Positions 23,815 to 32,804 of a DNA stretch of 32,966 nt are shown piece after piece. The notes under the pieces were generated by a model that did not search any database, was not told the origin of the DNA, and saw nothing but the letters and a program-made list of their open reading frames with translations. This DNA comes from Candidatus Sumerlaeia bacterium (GTDB taxonomy: Bacteria > Sumerlaeota > Sumerlaeia > SLMS01 > JAHLLQ01): assembly GCA_028284075.1 (NCBI GenBank), contig JANQSL010000154.1, positions 1 to 32,966 on the forward strand. The letters are read 5' to 3'. Made by a program: the position numbers and the translations under genes. Position 1 is the first letter of the stretch; the number at the start of each line of letters is the position of its first letter.

Positions 23815-24612
23815 ATGAACATACTTTTTATAGGCGACATTTATGGCCGGCCGGGTCGAGAGGCTGTGGAGCGCGGCATGCCGGAACTCCGTGACCGATA
23901 TGCACCGGATGTTGTCATCGCCAATTGTGAAAACTCGGCCGGAGGAAAAGGGGTCACACCATCGATCGCAAAGGACCTTCTGGCCTGCGGCGTGGACGTG
24001 CTGACCGGCGGGAACCACAGTCTTCATCAGCGGGGATGTGACGATCTTTTCGAAAATGAACAGCGATTAATCCGTCCCGCCAACTTTCCACCGGGGACTC
24101 CCGGCCGCGGGTGGGTCGTTCTTAACAGCGATGCGGGTTTTCCCGTCGCTGTCGCCAACATTTGCGGGCGAGCGTTCATGCAGAATTTTGACGACCCGTT
24201 TCGGTGTGCTGACGACATGATCGAGGAGGTTCGATCAACGACTCCTATTATCGTTGTCGATTTTCACGCCGAAACGACCAGTGAAAAGGTGGCAATGGGA
24301 TGGTACCTGGATGGACGTGTGAGTGCGGTTCTTGGGACGCACACGCATGTTCAGACCGCCGACGAGCGTGTGCTATCCAAAGGCACCGCACACATGAGCG
24401 ACACTGGCATGACGGGTCCCTACGATTCAGTTATCGGAGCGAACAAGGATGCTGTGATGAGCACGATGCTCACGCTTCGGCCCAATCGCTTTGACGTCGC
24501 TCCTCCGAACGACGTCCGCCTTTGCGGCGCCTTTGTTGAGGTTGATCCTATCAGCGGGCTGGCCCGAAGAATTGAGCGCGTGCGCCTGGATATGGGAGAC
24601 TTCAAGCAGTAG
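23815..24612 (+). CDS. YmdB-family metallophosphoesterase
   Basis: The protein has 265 residues from the ATG at 23815, the exact family length; upstream in-frame codons (for example ATG 23800) add non-family sequence. Metal-ligand motifs are in order: GDIYGRPGR (Asp8), NCENSAGGKG, LTGGNH, IIVVDFHAETTSEK, and GTHTHVQTAD. YmdB-type enzymes are di-iron phosphodiesterases that hydrolyse 2',3'-cyclic or 3',5'-cyclic nucleotides, and in Bacillus influence biofilm and motility decisions. The gene is divergent from pseudopilin 2 and convergent with the PHP gene, whose stop is 9 nt away. Confidence 0.92.
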   Translation: MNILFIGDIYGRPGREAVERGMPELRDRYAPDVVIANCENSAGGKGVTPSIAKDLLACGVDVLTGGNHSLHQRGCDDLFENEQRLIRPANFPPGTPGRGWVVLNSDAGFPVAVANICGRAFMQNFDDPFRCADDMIEEVRSTTPIIVVDFHAETTSEKVAMGWYLDGRVSAVLGTHTHVQTADERVLSKGTAHMSDTGMTGPYDSVIGANKDAVMSTMLTLRPNRFDVAPPNDVRLCGAFVEVDPISGLARRIERVRLDMGDFKQ

Positions 24613-24621
24613 GGCCTCGTG

Positions 24622-25290
24622 TTATGGCTCACCCTGTTGCTTGATCCATTTCATGACCCGCTCGGTGATTCGTGGCTTCCAGGGTATGCAACGTTCGTCT
24701 TCGATGAGCCGTTTGACGTGAGAAAGCGAGGCGGGCAGTTCCTCGAATTCGGTTCCTCCGCCGGCAACATCCTTTTCCGAGTGAGTGTCTGATCCACCAA
24801 CGAGAGTCATCGACAGATCCTGCAGGAGCTCAGCGGCTGCGTCCGCAGCGCGTTTGCCATAGCGCCCGTTCCAGACCTCCGCCGCAAGAATCGGGAAATC
24901 CCCGGTCTGTTTTCCCAGTCCGATTCGCGGAACGGCGGGATGTGCGGCGATGCAAAAGCCATCGCATTCGTCGATGAGCTCGAAAATGCGGGCGATCTCG
25001 GTTCCGTCCGGCAAATCCACCTGAGGGCCGTAGACCAGCAGGTCGCCCGCGGTGACTCCATCGACCGCCGATCGGACTTCCTGTCCGGATTCAAGCAGGA
25101 ACTCGTCTCCGACCTCCGTTTCCCGCCTAAGCCGGTCGAGTTCCCGGCGAGGCCAGACATGGTTGTGGTCGGTGAAAACGACACCACTGAAGCCCGCGAT
25201 TTTCAGGCGATCGATAATCTCCGCCGCCGGTATCTTTCCGTCGAAGCTAAGCTCTTGTGTGTGGCAGTGGAGGTCGATGAGATAAGGCAT
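24622..25290 (-). CDS. PHP-domain metal-dependent phosphoesterase
   Basis: The protein has 222 residues. PHP-family metal ligands are all visible: DLHCHT (His8, His10), VFTDHNH, SGQEV (Glu), IAAHPAV and VGGSDTHS. Members cleave phosphoester bonds of nucleotides, histidinol phosphate or polymerase mismatches. The small stand-alone form seen here resembles the TrpH/YciV-like group, but the substrate is not known. No clear Shine-Dalgarno precedes the ATG at 25288-25290. Its 240-nt upstream region separates it from the cupin gene and holds no gene I can support. Confidence 0.85.
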   Translation of the reverse strand: MPYLIDLHCHTQELSFDGKIPAAEIIDRLKIAGFSGVVFTDHNHVWPRRELDRLRRETEVGDEFLLESGQEVRSAVDGVTAGDLLVYGPQVDLPDGTEIARIFELIDECDGFCIAAHPAVPRIGLGKQTGDFPILAAEVWNGRYGKRAADAAAELLQDLSMTLVGGSDTHSEKDVAGGGTEFEELPASLSHVKRLIEDERCIPWKPRITERVMKWIKQQGEP

Positions 25291-25482
25291 AATTGGAGTT
25301 CAGCTGGGATGTGAACGAGGACGGGGCGAGCATGAGTGGGAAGCAAGGACAAGTTGGCGTGATGGCGGCGATTGAGGCGGCCGTGGCAGACTTCAGCATC
25401 ATCCATTGTTTTTGCCCGTGAACTATCCAGTGACGTGGAGTGCTGGATGCGGGGAGCGCATCGGTAATTGGGTGTACGTGTA

Positions 25483-25519
25483 CGAAGAGCACCGACAGCC
25501 TATCTGTCGGTCCTCTTCG
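25483..25519. terminator. Long hairpin between the cupin and PHP genes
   Basis: CGAAGAGCACCGACAG at 25483-25498 pairs with 25504-25519 over 16 positions with one C-C mismatch and a 5-nt loop. It lies 12 nt after the cupin stop on the minus strand. No T-run follows on either strand. It could terminate the cupin transcript or protect its 3' end. Confidence 0.55.
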
Positions 25520-25531
25520 CTTACCGGTCCG

Positions 25532-25915
25532 CTACTTCGTGCAGTTTTCCATCGACGGAATCAGGCAGATGAATTTCATCGCCTGGTTGCCGGTGTTGCG
25601 GAACTGATGCAGTGCGTTGGCCGGGACGAAGATTGCGTCTCCGGGTTTGAGGGTTTTGGCACCCTCCGCGGTTTCAATCTCACCACTGCCCGTGAGAATA
25701 TAGACTTCATGTTCGTAGTTGTGCGTATGCAGAGGAGTATGGCCGCCGGATTCGACTTCAAAAACGCGCATTGCGAAGTTGGGTGCTCCGTCGCGACCGG
25801 TAATGACCTCGCGGATCGTTGCCCCCTTCACGCCGTCCATTTCCACCGGCTTGGAGGGGAAGGCATTGGTATCAATGATCTTTGGAATCAGCTCGGTCGT
25901 TGCATCGGTTGCCAT
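25532..25915 (-). CDS. Cupin-domain protein
   Basis: The protein has 127 residues from the ATG at 25913-25915, chosen because AGGAGAT lies six bases upstream; an earlier in-frame start would add seven residues. The single cupin barrel has the first motif GGHTPLHTHNYEHEVYILTG with two His and a Glu, and the second motif PGDAIFVPANALHQFRN with the last His, so a metal site is intact. Such small cupins act as dioxygenases, isomerases or binding proteins; the substrate is unknown. It is divergent from the GT4 gene. The strong hairpin downstream ends its transcript unit. Confidence 0.88.
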   Translation of the reverse strand: MATDATTELIPKIIDTNAFPSKPVEMDGVKGATIREVITGRDGAPNFAMRVFEVESGGHTPLHTHNYEHEVYILTGSGEIETAEGAKTLKPGDAIFVPANALHQFRNTGNQAMKFICLIPSMENCTK

Positions 25916-25989
25916 AAGTCGATCTCCTGGTTGCACTGCCGGGATCAGGCCTCAACGATCCTCGAACCGTCAACAGGCGAACTTCACGA

Positions 25990-27138
25990 ATGACCAGTGG
26001 CTTTCACATTCTTGCGAATCTGCTTCATGCCCAGGCCACGTTGACAGGGACCGGGTACTACGCGAGACACGTCATCAGCGCATTGGGTGATTTGGCTGAT
26101 GCTCCTGAGGTTACGGGCATTTGCTCCCCGTTCAACCGCGAAGCTTTTGCTCTCCCCGACGCGCCTCACTATCGGCGGATTGTCTGGGGACGTCCCTGGA
26201 ATTCGGTGATGGCTCGTCGTGTCGAGGAATGGGCATGGCTGCACAGCTATGTTCGTGACAAACAACCGGATGTTTTTTGGGGGCCGTCCAACTTCCTGCC
26301 TCCGATCAAGGTTTGCCGGTACGTCGTGACAATTCATGACATGACGTTCTTCGAGCATCCTGAGGCATTGCCGCCGTTACGGCGTCGTTACTGGTACGCC
26401 TGGACACACCGAACGGTAGCGGTTGCTGACCGGATCATCACGGACACGGAGACGTCAAAGAACGCGATTGTTCAGCACAGTCGTGCCGATCCCGCCCGAA
26501 TCGATGTGATCCCACTTGGGGCTGCACGGGAGTATTTTGTCGGACGGGACGCCGAAGGCAGGGCCTGCCGAGAAAGGGAACTTCAGGAAGCATTTCCTCA
26601 TTTACCGGAGAAATATCTATCCTTTATCGGTACTCTCACGGTGCACAAGAACGTTCCACGTCTTGTGGAGGCGGTTGCACGAGCGCGTCGAGCGGGATGT
26701 GACAATTTGCATCTCGTGCTTGCGGGAAAACGAGGCGATGGCTATGAGCTTGTTGCCGAGGCAATCGATCGACACGGTCTCAATGAGAGTGTCCACGAAC
26801 TTGGATACGTTCCCGACCGATTGCTTCCCGCTCTCTACGAGGGTGCCCGTGCCCATATTCTGCCGAGTCTCACGGAAGGGTTCGGGTTGCCGATTGTTGA
26901 GGCCATGGCTGCCGGAACGCCTGTCATTACGGCTGGCAGGGGAGCAATGACGGAGGTGGCCGGCGATGCCGCAATGCTCATGGAACCTGAGGACGCAGAC
27001 TCCATCGCCAATGCGATCGCTCAGGTCTGGACCAATGCGGAAACGCGGACGGAGCTTCGGGAAAAGGGACTGGATCGCGCGGATGAGTTTACATGGCGTG
27101 AAACAGCCCGTCGCACGCTGGACGTTCTGATGGACTGA
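25990..27138 (+). CDS. Glycosyltransferase family 4 (GT-B)
   Basis: The protein has 382 residues. The N-terminal Rossmann-like domain has the glycine region TLTGTGYYARHVI and VTIHDMTFFEHPE. The C-terminal donor-binding domain has YLSFIGTLTVHKNVPRLVEA, LHLVLAGKRGDGY and LPSLTEGFGLPIVEAMAAG, which carries the EX7E pair. Such retaining transferases move sugar from a nucleotide donor to lipid or polysaccharide acceptors. The acceptor is unknown. No polysaccharide operon surrounds it. A weak AGGCG lies upstream of the ATG at 25990. The gene ends 75 nt before the PEP carboxylase start. Confidence 0.92.
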   Translation: MTSGFHILANLLHAQATLTGTGYYARHVISALGDLADAPEVTGICSPFNREAFALPDAPHYRRIVWGRPWNSVMARRVEEWAWLHSYVRDKQPDVFWGPSNFLPPIKVCRYVVTIHDMTFFEHPEALPPLRRRYWYAWTHRTVAVADRIITDTETSKNAIVQHSRADPARIDVIPLGAAREYFVGRDAEGRACRERELQEAFPHLPEKYLSFIGTLTVHKNVPRLVEAVARARRAGCDNLHLVLAGKRGDGYELVAEAIDRHGLNESVHELGYVPDRLLPALYEGARAHILPSLTEGFGLPIVEAMAAGTPVITAGRGAMTEVAGDAAMLMEPEDADSIANAIAQVWTNAETRTELREKGLDRADEFTWRETARRTLDVLMD

Positions 27139-27212
27139 TCGGTTCTGATTCGCCGTTGCCTTGTCATTGGCCTCGGGTTGAAGTCGCTCGGAACACCTTT
27201 GGAGCCCGTCTC

Positions 27213-29978
27213 ATGCCGACCGCAGCCGAAATGAGTCCGGATGTTCTTCTACCCCGGATCTTTGACAAGATCGACGAAGACTATTCTTTTCTCCTGGACT
27301 GTCTCTCTGACGTATTACGGGAGATGGGTCAGCCGGAAGTCGCCGAGGTGGTGCTCCGTGTCTCTCCCCGAAGCGGCGCCGGAGCTTCAGTGCAGAATGA
27401 GGTCACTCCCGCCGAGGAAATGCACGTTCTTTCCATCGTGTTTCAATTGCTCAACCTCGTTGAGGAAAACGCGGCCGCACAAACTCGCCGTCAGCGCGAA
27501 GCGGCTGAAGGTTTTCTGAAAGAACCAGGGCTCTGGGGTCAGAATCTGCGCCAGCTGCGCGATAGCGGTTTCACTGAGAAGGATGTGCTTTCCGTTTTTT
27601 CCCGTGTCCATGTTGAACCCGTTCTAACCGCTCATCCGACTGAGTCGAAGCGTCCGACGGTGCTGGGAATACATCGGGCCATTTACCTGCTGATTGTTCA
27701 GCTTGAAAACCAGATGTGGACGCCGGCGGAACGCGAAGACATTCATGATCACATGCGGGCGGTTCTCGAACGGCTCTGGCGCACCGGTCAGATTTTCCTG
27801 CGCAAGCCGGAGGTGACCTCCGAGCGCGACAATCTGTTTCACTATCTGGTAACGGTTTTTCCCGCTGTCCTGGAACGGCTCGACAGGCGGTTCGAGCATG
27901 CGTGGACGGAGTGCGGTTTTGATCCAAAGCACCTTGGCGATCCGCGCAATTATCCCCGGCTGACTTTTGGCAGTTGGGTTGGCGGTGATCGCGACGGTCA
28001 CCCTTTCGTCACCGCGGAAGTAACCCATGACTCCCTCGATCGGATGCGTGCGGCAGGCATCAGTGTTATCGACGAACACCTCCGGCGTGTGGGCGATGCT
28101 CTCAGTCTTTCAAGCAGATTGCAGGAGCCACCGTTGAATCTGCGGGGAGCGACAATTCGTCTCGTCGATCAGCTCGGCAATGTTGCCCGCAAGATCATCG
28201 ACAGGAACATGGACGAGCCGTGGAGGCAGTACGTGGGGCTGGTTCGAGGGAAGCTCGCTCTTGAACCGGACGGCTCTCCCGCAGGCTATCGGAACGGTGA
28301 TGAACTTGCCGCGGACCTGGCGGTTCTTCGACGCTCGCTTTCCGACGTTCAGGCGGATCGCATTGCCCGCGATGCCGTCTTTCCGGTGGAACGTATTGTT
28401 CGTGTCTTCGGACTACACCTCGCCTCACTTGACATTCGTCAGAACAGTGCGTTTCACGACCGTGCCGTGGAGCAGCTTCTTGCGGTTGCCGGTTTTCCAG
28501 AGACCGGTTTCAGCGAATGGACGGAAGAGAAACGCCTTCAGCTTCTGAACCGGGAACTTGCATCACCCCGTCCCTTTGCTCCGCCGGGCGCCGCCCTCGG
28601 GCACGAGGCAAAAAGTGTCATGGAGTGCTACAGAGTTGTGCTTGATCGTGTCGAACTGGCCGGCGGAGAAGGCATTGGGTCACTGATCATCAGCATGACC
28701 CGCAGTCTTTCCGATTTGCTGGTTGTTTACCTGCTGGCTCGCGAAGTGGGCATGTTGCGCGCCGAAGGCGGGGGACTGGTGTGTGTGGTTCCGGTCGTTC
28801 CGCTTTTCGAGACGGTTGAAGACCTTGATCGCGCTCCGGACATTATTGACGGGTTTCTCACGCACCCCGTAACGCGCCAGTCGCTCAATTCGCTTCGACG
28901 AGAAGGCACAAAGCCGACTCTTCAGGTGATGGTTGGTTATAGTGACAGTAACAAGGACGGGGGGATACTCTCCGCTCAGTGGCACCTTCACCGTTCACAG
29001 CAACGCATGACCGCGGTTGCGCACCGGCATGGAGTTAACCTGCGTTTCTTCCATGGCCGCGGCGGGACGACAAGCCGCGGTGCCGGGCCGACCCACCGTT
29101 TCCTCGAGGCCCTGCCTCACGGTTCACTGACCGGTGGCTTCCGCCTGACCGAGCAGGGAGAAACCATCGCTCAGAAGTACGCCAACCTGATTACCGCCAC
29201 CTACAACATGGAGTTGCTGATGGCGGGATGCACGGCCACGACACTCAAGCATTCCCGATCCAGAGAAGCGGGCGAGGAACTCACCGCCATCTTTGACCAG
29301 CTTGCGGAATTCAGCCGTGATGCCTACGCGTCGCTTATTGCCAGCGACAGGTTTATCGAGTTCTGGTCTCAGGCGACACCAATCGACGCGCTCGAAAACA
29401 GCATGATTGGGAGTCGCCCGTCGCGCCGCACCGGAAAGCGCAGCATCGATGACTTGCGCGCCATTCCCTGGGTCTTTTCCTGGAATCAGGCTCGATATTA
29501 TCTGCCGGGCTGGTATGGAATAGGGACGGCGCTGGCCCGGCTCAGAGAGAACGATTCCGCAGCATTCGGCATGCTATGCGATCGTGGCGCTCGGAACCCG
29601 TTTCTGCGGTATGTCCTGACAAATGCGGAGACAAGCCTGGCTTCAGCAAAGCTTGAGATCATGGAGTTGTATGCTTCGCTGGTTAAGGATGAACCGGTTC
29701 GCCGGCAACACTTCGCCACGATCGAGGCTGAGCACAAACTCACGCAGTCGATGATCGATGAGGTGTTTCATGCGCCGCGTGACGCCCGCCGTCCTCGCAT
29801 GATGAAAACGCTGGATATGCGAGACGCGGGCCTTAGCCGTCTGCATGAACTTCAGGTCGGCCTGCTGCGCGAATGGCGCAGTCTCCGCGATGCGGCAGAC
29901 CTCCGTCAGGATGAGGTTCTGCCGGTCGTTCAACTCTCCGTTAACGCCATCGCCGCGGGGCTGAGAACAACGGGTTGA
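27213..29978 (+). CDS. ppc: Phosphoenolpyruvate carboxylase
   Basis: The enzyme carboxylates PEP with bicarbonate to oxaloacetate, refilling the TCA cycle. The ATG at 27213 has GGAG nine bases upstream and gives 921 residues, normal for the family; an upstream start adds 19 odd residues. Motifs in order: VLTAHPTESKRP (catalytic His), VGGDRDGHPFVT, VGYSDSNKDGG, FFHGRGGTTSRGAGPTH (catalytic loop), and IPWVFSWNQARYYLPGWYG. The very C-terminus reads AIAAGLRTTG, where most homologues end in NTG. Some motif positions differ from the textbook (GDRDGH for GDRDGN; TTSRGAG for SVGRGGG), which may reflect phylogenetic distance. Allosteric behaviour cannot be told. Confidence 0.96.
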   Translation: MPTAAEMSPDVLLPRIFDKIDEDYSFLLDCLSDVLREMGQPEVAEVVLRVSPRSGAGASVQNEVTPAEEMHVLSIVFQLLNLVEENAAAQTRRQREAAEGFLKEPGLWGQNLRQLRDSGFTEKDVLSVFSRVHVEPVLTAHPTESKRPTVLGIHRAIYLLIVQLENQMWTPAEREDIHDHMRAVLERLWRTGQIFLRKPEVTSERDNLFHYLVTVFPAVLERLDRRFEHAWTECGFDPKHLGDPRNYPRLTFGSWVGGDRDGHPFVTAEVTHDSLDRMRAAGISVIDEHLRRVGDALSLSSRLQEPPLNLRGATIRLVDQLGNVARKIIDRNMDEPWRQYVGLVRGKLALEPDGSPAGYRNGDELAADLAVLRRSLSDVQADRIARDAVFPVERIVRVFGLHLASLDIRQNSAFHDRAVEQLLAVAGFPETGFSEWTEEKRLQLLNRELASPRPFAPPGAALGHEAKSVMECYRVVLDRVELAGGEGIGSLIISMTRSLSDLLVVYLLAREVGMLRAEGGGLVCVVPVVPLFETVEDLDRAPDIIDGFLTHPVTRQSLNSLRREGTKPTLQVMVGYSDSNKDGGILSAQWHLHRSQQRMTAVAHRHGVNLRFFHGRGGTTSRGAGPTHRFLEALPHGSLTGGFRLTEQGETIAQKYANLITATYNMELLMAGCTATTLKHSRSREAGEELTAIFDQLAEFSRDAYASLIASDRFIEFWSQATPIDALENSMIGSRPSRRTGKRSIDDLRAIPWVFSWNQARYYLPGWYGIGTALARLRENDSAAFGMLCDRGARNPFLRYVLTNAETSLASAKLEIMELYASLVKDEPVRRQHFATIEAEHKLTQSMIDEVFHAPRDARRPRMMKTLDMRDAGLSRLHELQVGLLREWRSLRDAADLRQDEVLPVVQLSVNAIAAGLRTTG

Positions 29979-30057
29979 GCACAATCCCGATTGCTCCTTT
30001 TTCTCACCGGCTGCACTTTTGAGGCTGCCCCCCAAAAACGAGAGAGGAGGATGTCGC

Positions 30058-31452
30058 ATGAAAGGCGTCAGGGTTCTCACGAGTCTTGTGGCAGTGCTTG
30101 CGTCTGGTTCCATGACGTCAGCGCAGTGCCCGGAGTTTTCTCCACTCAGGGTTTTGAACGAATATTCGCAAGACGATGGCGATGCGTTCGACGATCGCCC
30201 CGCACTTGCTTCCAGCAATGGCGGGCGCGCCCTTGCAGTGTGGCGTACGTTTTATGATATTTCCGGAACCTCCGGGGCGGATAGCGAAATTGTCTTCACC
30301 TTGTCTGACGACTCGGGCGTAACCTGGAATTCCTCATCGTTTCTGAACACTGATGCAGCCACCGATACAAGAAACGATGATTCTCCCCGTGTGGCAACGG
30401 ACGACGGCGGAGTCTGGGTCACGATATGGCAAAGCGAGCTTGTCACGACACCGACAAGTCCGTTGGATTCTGATATTCTTTTCAGCAGGTCAGTTGATTA
30501 CGGTGCCTCGTGGTCCGCTCCGGCGATTCTTACCTCAAATATGACAGCGGATTCGGCGTATGATGCCGAGGCCGATATTGCCACTGACGGGAATGGCACA
30601 TGGATTGTGGTTTGGCATTCGTTGCAGACCAGTGTCGATGGCATGCAGATCGGATCTGATGATGACATCCTTTGTTCGGTTTCGACAGACAATGGCTTGA
30701 GTTGGTCGGACACTCAGGTCGTAAACACTGACGCGGCAAGTGATTCGGCAATCGACCGCAGAGTTTCCATTGTGCCTCTGGGGAATTCAACGTTTGCAGT
30801 TGCATGGGATTCCGCATCCAGAAGCGGTGGAGATGCGGACCTGTATCTTGCTCGCACCACTGATGGTGGCTCATCCTGGTCCGCGCCGGCCCCGATTAAT
30901 ACCGATTACAGCATGAGTGGAAATGATTATGGAGTGAAATTGACTGTGGGTTCCTCAGGTCCTGTGGGCGCTTTGTGGTATTCAGACAATCCCCGCCTTT
31001 CGACGGGGAGCGATTTCGACATCTTTCTCGCACGATCCACTGACGCAGGTGTTACATGGTCCGATCCTGCCGTAGTTAATAGCAATGCCACAACTGATTC
31101 GGGAGAGGATGCGTTTCCGTTTGTCAAGGCGGGAACAGGTGGAGGGTGGTTCGCCGTCTGGAGAACAAAGGACACTCTTGGTGGAACGATTGGCGCGGAC
31201 AACGACATGCTTTTTGCCTGTTCACAGGATTCCGGAAGTTCATGGTCTCAGTTACAGACCTTGAACGATGCGGGCAATGATTTGACAGCCACCGACGGGG
31301 CGGCAGCCACGCTCACCTTTGTTCAAGGCAATTGGATAATTGGTTGGAACTCAGGATGGGACCCAATATCCGAAACCGTGGGGGATTTCGATATCCACTA
31401 TCGGACAACAGCCGCTCTTCCGATCGATTTGGATGTTTTCATAATTGATTAA
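30058..31452 (+). CDS. Secreted Asp-box (BNR/sialidase-like) beta-propeller protein
   Basis: The protein has 464 residues from the ATG at 30058, with AGAGGAGG seven bases upstream. A signal peptide (VLTSLVAVLASGSMTSA) precedes the mature start near QCPEF. Six Asp boxes of the form S.D.G.(S/T)W occur at even intervals: DDSGVTW, VDYGASW, TDNGLSW, TDGGSSW, TDAGVTW, QDSGSSW. Each is followed by a (V/I/L)(N/T)(T/S) step and an acidic stretch. I count seven units of about 60 residues, the last lacking its Asp box. This is the sialidase/exo-alpha-sialidase superfamily fold. No arginine triad is evident, so sialidase activity is unproven. It could be a carbohydrate-binding or cell-surface protein. 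It follows ppc by 79 nt but is probably independent. Confidence 0.85.
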   Translation: MKGVRVLTSLVAVLASGSMTSAQCPEFSPLRVLNEYSQDDGDAFDDRPALASSNGGRALAVWRTFYDISGTSGADSEIVFTLSDDSGVTWNSSSFLNTDAATDTRNDDSPRVATDDGGVWVTIWQSELVTTPTSPLDSDILFSRSVDYGASWSAPAILTSNMTADSAYDAEADIATDGNGTWIVVWHSLQTSVDGMQIGSDDDILCSVSTDNGLSWSDTQVVNTDAASDSAIDRRVSIVPLGNSTFAVAWDSASRSGGDADLYLARTTDGGSSWSAPAPINTDYSMSGNDYGVKLTVGSSGPVGALWYSDNPRLSTGSDFDIFLARSTDAGVTWSDPAVVNSNATTDSGEDAFPFVKAGTGGGWFAVWRTKDTLGGTIGADNDMLFACSQDSGSSWSQLQTLNDAGNDLTATDGAAATLTFVQGNWIIGWNSGWDPISETVGDFDIHYRTTAALPIDLDVFIID

Positions 31453-31628
31453 GTGGAAGTCGATACGAGTTCCATGGCCCTGGAAGCGGTCACGTCCGAC
31501 ATGAGCATAAAAGGCGTCGTTCTCATCCTCAGGACTCCACACTCCGACAGGGAAACGAATCCGGAGATCGATTCGATCGCCGTGGAGTTTGCCATTCACA
31601 AAGGAAACCTGATGGCGATTGAACGGCT
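31453..31628. other. Gap between convergent genes; possible remnant ORF on the minus strand
   Basis: The minus strand has an open frame without a convincing start (31351-31599) whose translation includes NGKLHGDRIDLRIRFP and AHVGRDRFQGHGTRIDF. The G(x)GDRI / DRFxGxGT pattern looks like a repeated beta-hairpin of a small beta domain. It overlaps the 3' end of the propeller gene, and it may be chance or the end of a decayed gene. Confidence 0.2.
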
Positions 31629-32669
31629 TCAGTTTTCCACGCTGACAGGGTTCTCAAGGATTCTCAGCGTTCCGGCGGTGGCATTCAGTTCCGCCATCGC
31701 GCCCATCGGGTAGGAGGCATTATCAATGACATGGCCGACGGGAAAGTCTTTTACGACCGGGTATGGCCTGTTCTTGAAATACTGATCGAACACATCAGCA
31801 AGCTTGAAACTGTTCTCAGGATCATCCGTTTCGCAGCCACGAAAACGGCCGATAATGACTCCCGCCGGATTGTCCAGACTGCCGGAAAGCTCAAGCTGAC
31901 TGAAAAAGCGATCGATACGATAAGGATCTTCACCGACATCCTCGAAGAACAGGATCATTCCGTCGGTTTCCATTTCGAAGGGTGTCCCGTGCATTGCGTG
32001 AATCAGCGACAGGTTGCCTCCGGTCAGGCGGCCACGCGCGACGCCCGGAACCAGTGTTGTGGTCGGAGTCGAAAGGCCGTCAGCGGAAATGACCCAGCCG
32101 GGTTCCGTTCGCTCCGAATAGGCATCTGATTCGATCGCCCCCCACATGTGATCGAACATGTAGGAGCGATCCTTTCCATCGTCTTCGGTACGATACATGT
32201 ACGTTGCAAAGGGTGAGTGGAACGTCATGACACGGGCCTTTTTCTGAATCGCCAGATGAAGCCCGGTGATATCACTGTACCCGATCAGAACCTTTGGGTT
32301 TTTGCGGATTGTTTCATAGTTCAGAAGGTCGATCATGCGCGTCGTCCCATAGCCTCCCGTCACGGGAAAGACCGCGTCGACCTCCGGATCCTCGAAGGCC
32401 TGCATGAACAATCGCGCCCGCTCCTCGTCCGGAGCCGACAGATACCCGTGCTTGTCGCTGACGCTGTCGTCGATCTTCACGCGATAGCCACGTTCTTCCA
32501 GCTTCTGCCGTGTAAACTCCACCGCTCCCGCGTCACGCCACTTTGCGGGAGCAACGAAGGCTATTGTGTCGCCTGGCCTCAGGGCTGGTGGCTTGATGTA
32601 TCCCTTGTTCGCGGCACAGCCACACAAGCAGGCTACCACGGCAAAGACTATCGGCATCGTTCGTTTCAT
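31629..32669 (-). CDS. Lipoprotein LD-carboxypeptidase (peptidase S66, MccF-like)
   Basis: The protein has 346 residues from the ATG at 32667-32669, with GGGGAG eight bases upstream; the longer open frame is non-coding. A lipobox (LCGC, Cys18) marks a lipoprotein. The S66 catalytic triad is intact: Ser132 in GYSDITGL, Glu243 in LFFEDVGEDPY, and His313 in VGHVID. TGGYGTTRM is the usual substrate loop. LdcA-type enzymes remove the terminal D-alanine from muropeptide tetrapeptides during wall recycling; the MccF subgroup cleaves microcin C-like compounds. Classical LdcA is cytoplasmic, so a membrane-anchored periplasmic form is somewhat unusual. It is divergent from the DUF5009-type gene. Confidence 0.9.
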   Translation of the reverse strand: MKRTMPIVFAVVACLCGCAANKGYIKPPALRPGDTIAFVAPAKWRDAGAVEFTRQKLEERGYRVKIDDSVSDKHGYLSAPDEERARLFMQAFEDPEVDAVFPVTGGYGTTRMIDLLNYETIRKNPKVLIGYSDITGLHLAIQKKARVMTFHSPFATYMYRTEDDGKDRSYMFDHMWGAIESDAYSERTEPGWVISADGLSTPTTTLVPGVARGRLTGGNLSLIHAMHGTPFEMETDGMILFFEDVGEDPYRIDRFFSQLELSGSLDNPAGVIIGRFRGCETDDPENSFKLADVFDQYFKNRPYPVVKDFPVGHVIDNASYPMGAMAELNATAGTLRILENPVSVEN

Positions 32670-32804
32670 CGAGGGGCTCCCCGGCAGGAATGCCCCATGG
32701 GACGACCGGGAGAGCCGAGGGTCAAGAGGGTGGACGGGGATTCCCTTTGCCCGGCGCAACTGATTGCGCCAGGGTGTTTTGATTGTTCGCCTAAGACCCA
32801 TCAC

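Noticed and set aside
25203..25492. Small minus-strand ORFs of 67 and 81 codons upstream of the PHP gene
   Set aside because: They have no Shine-Dalgarno, no domain pattern, and amino-acid content typical of out-of-frame reading.
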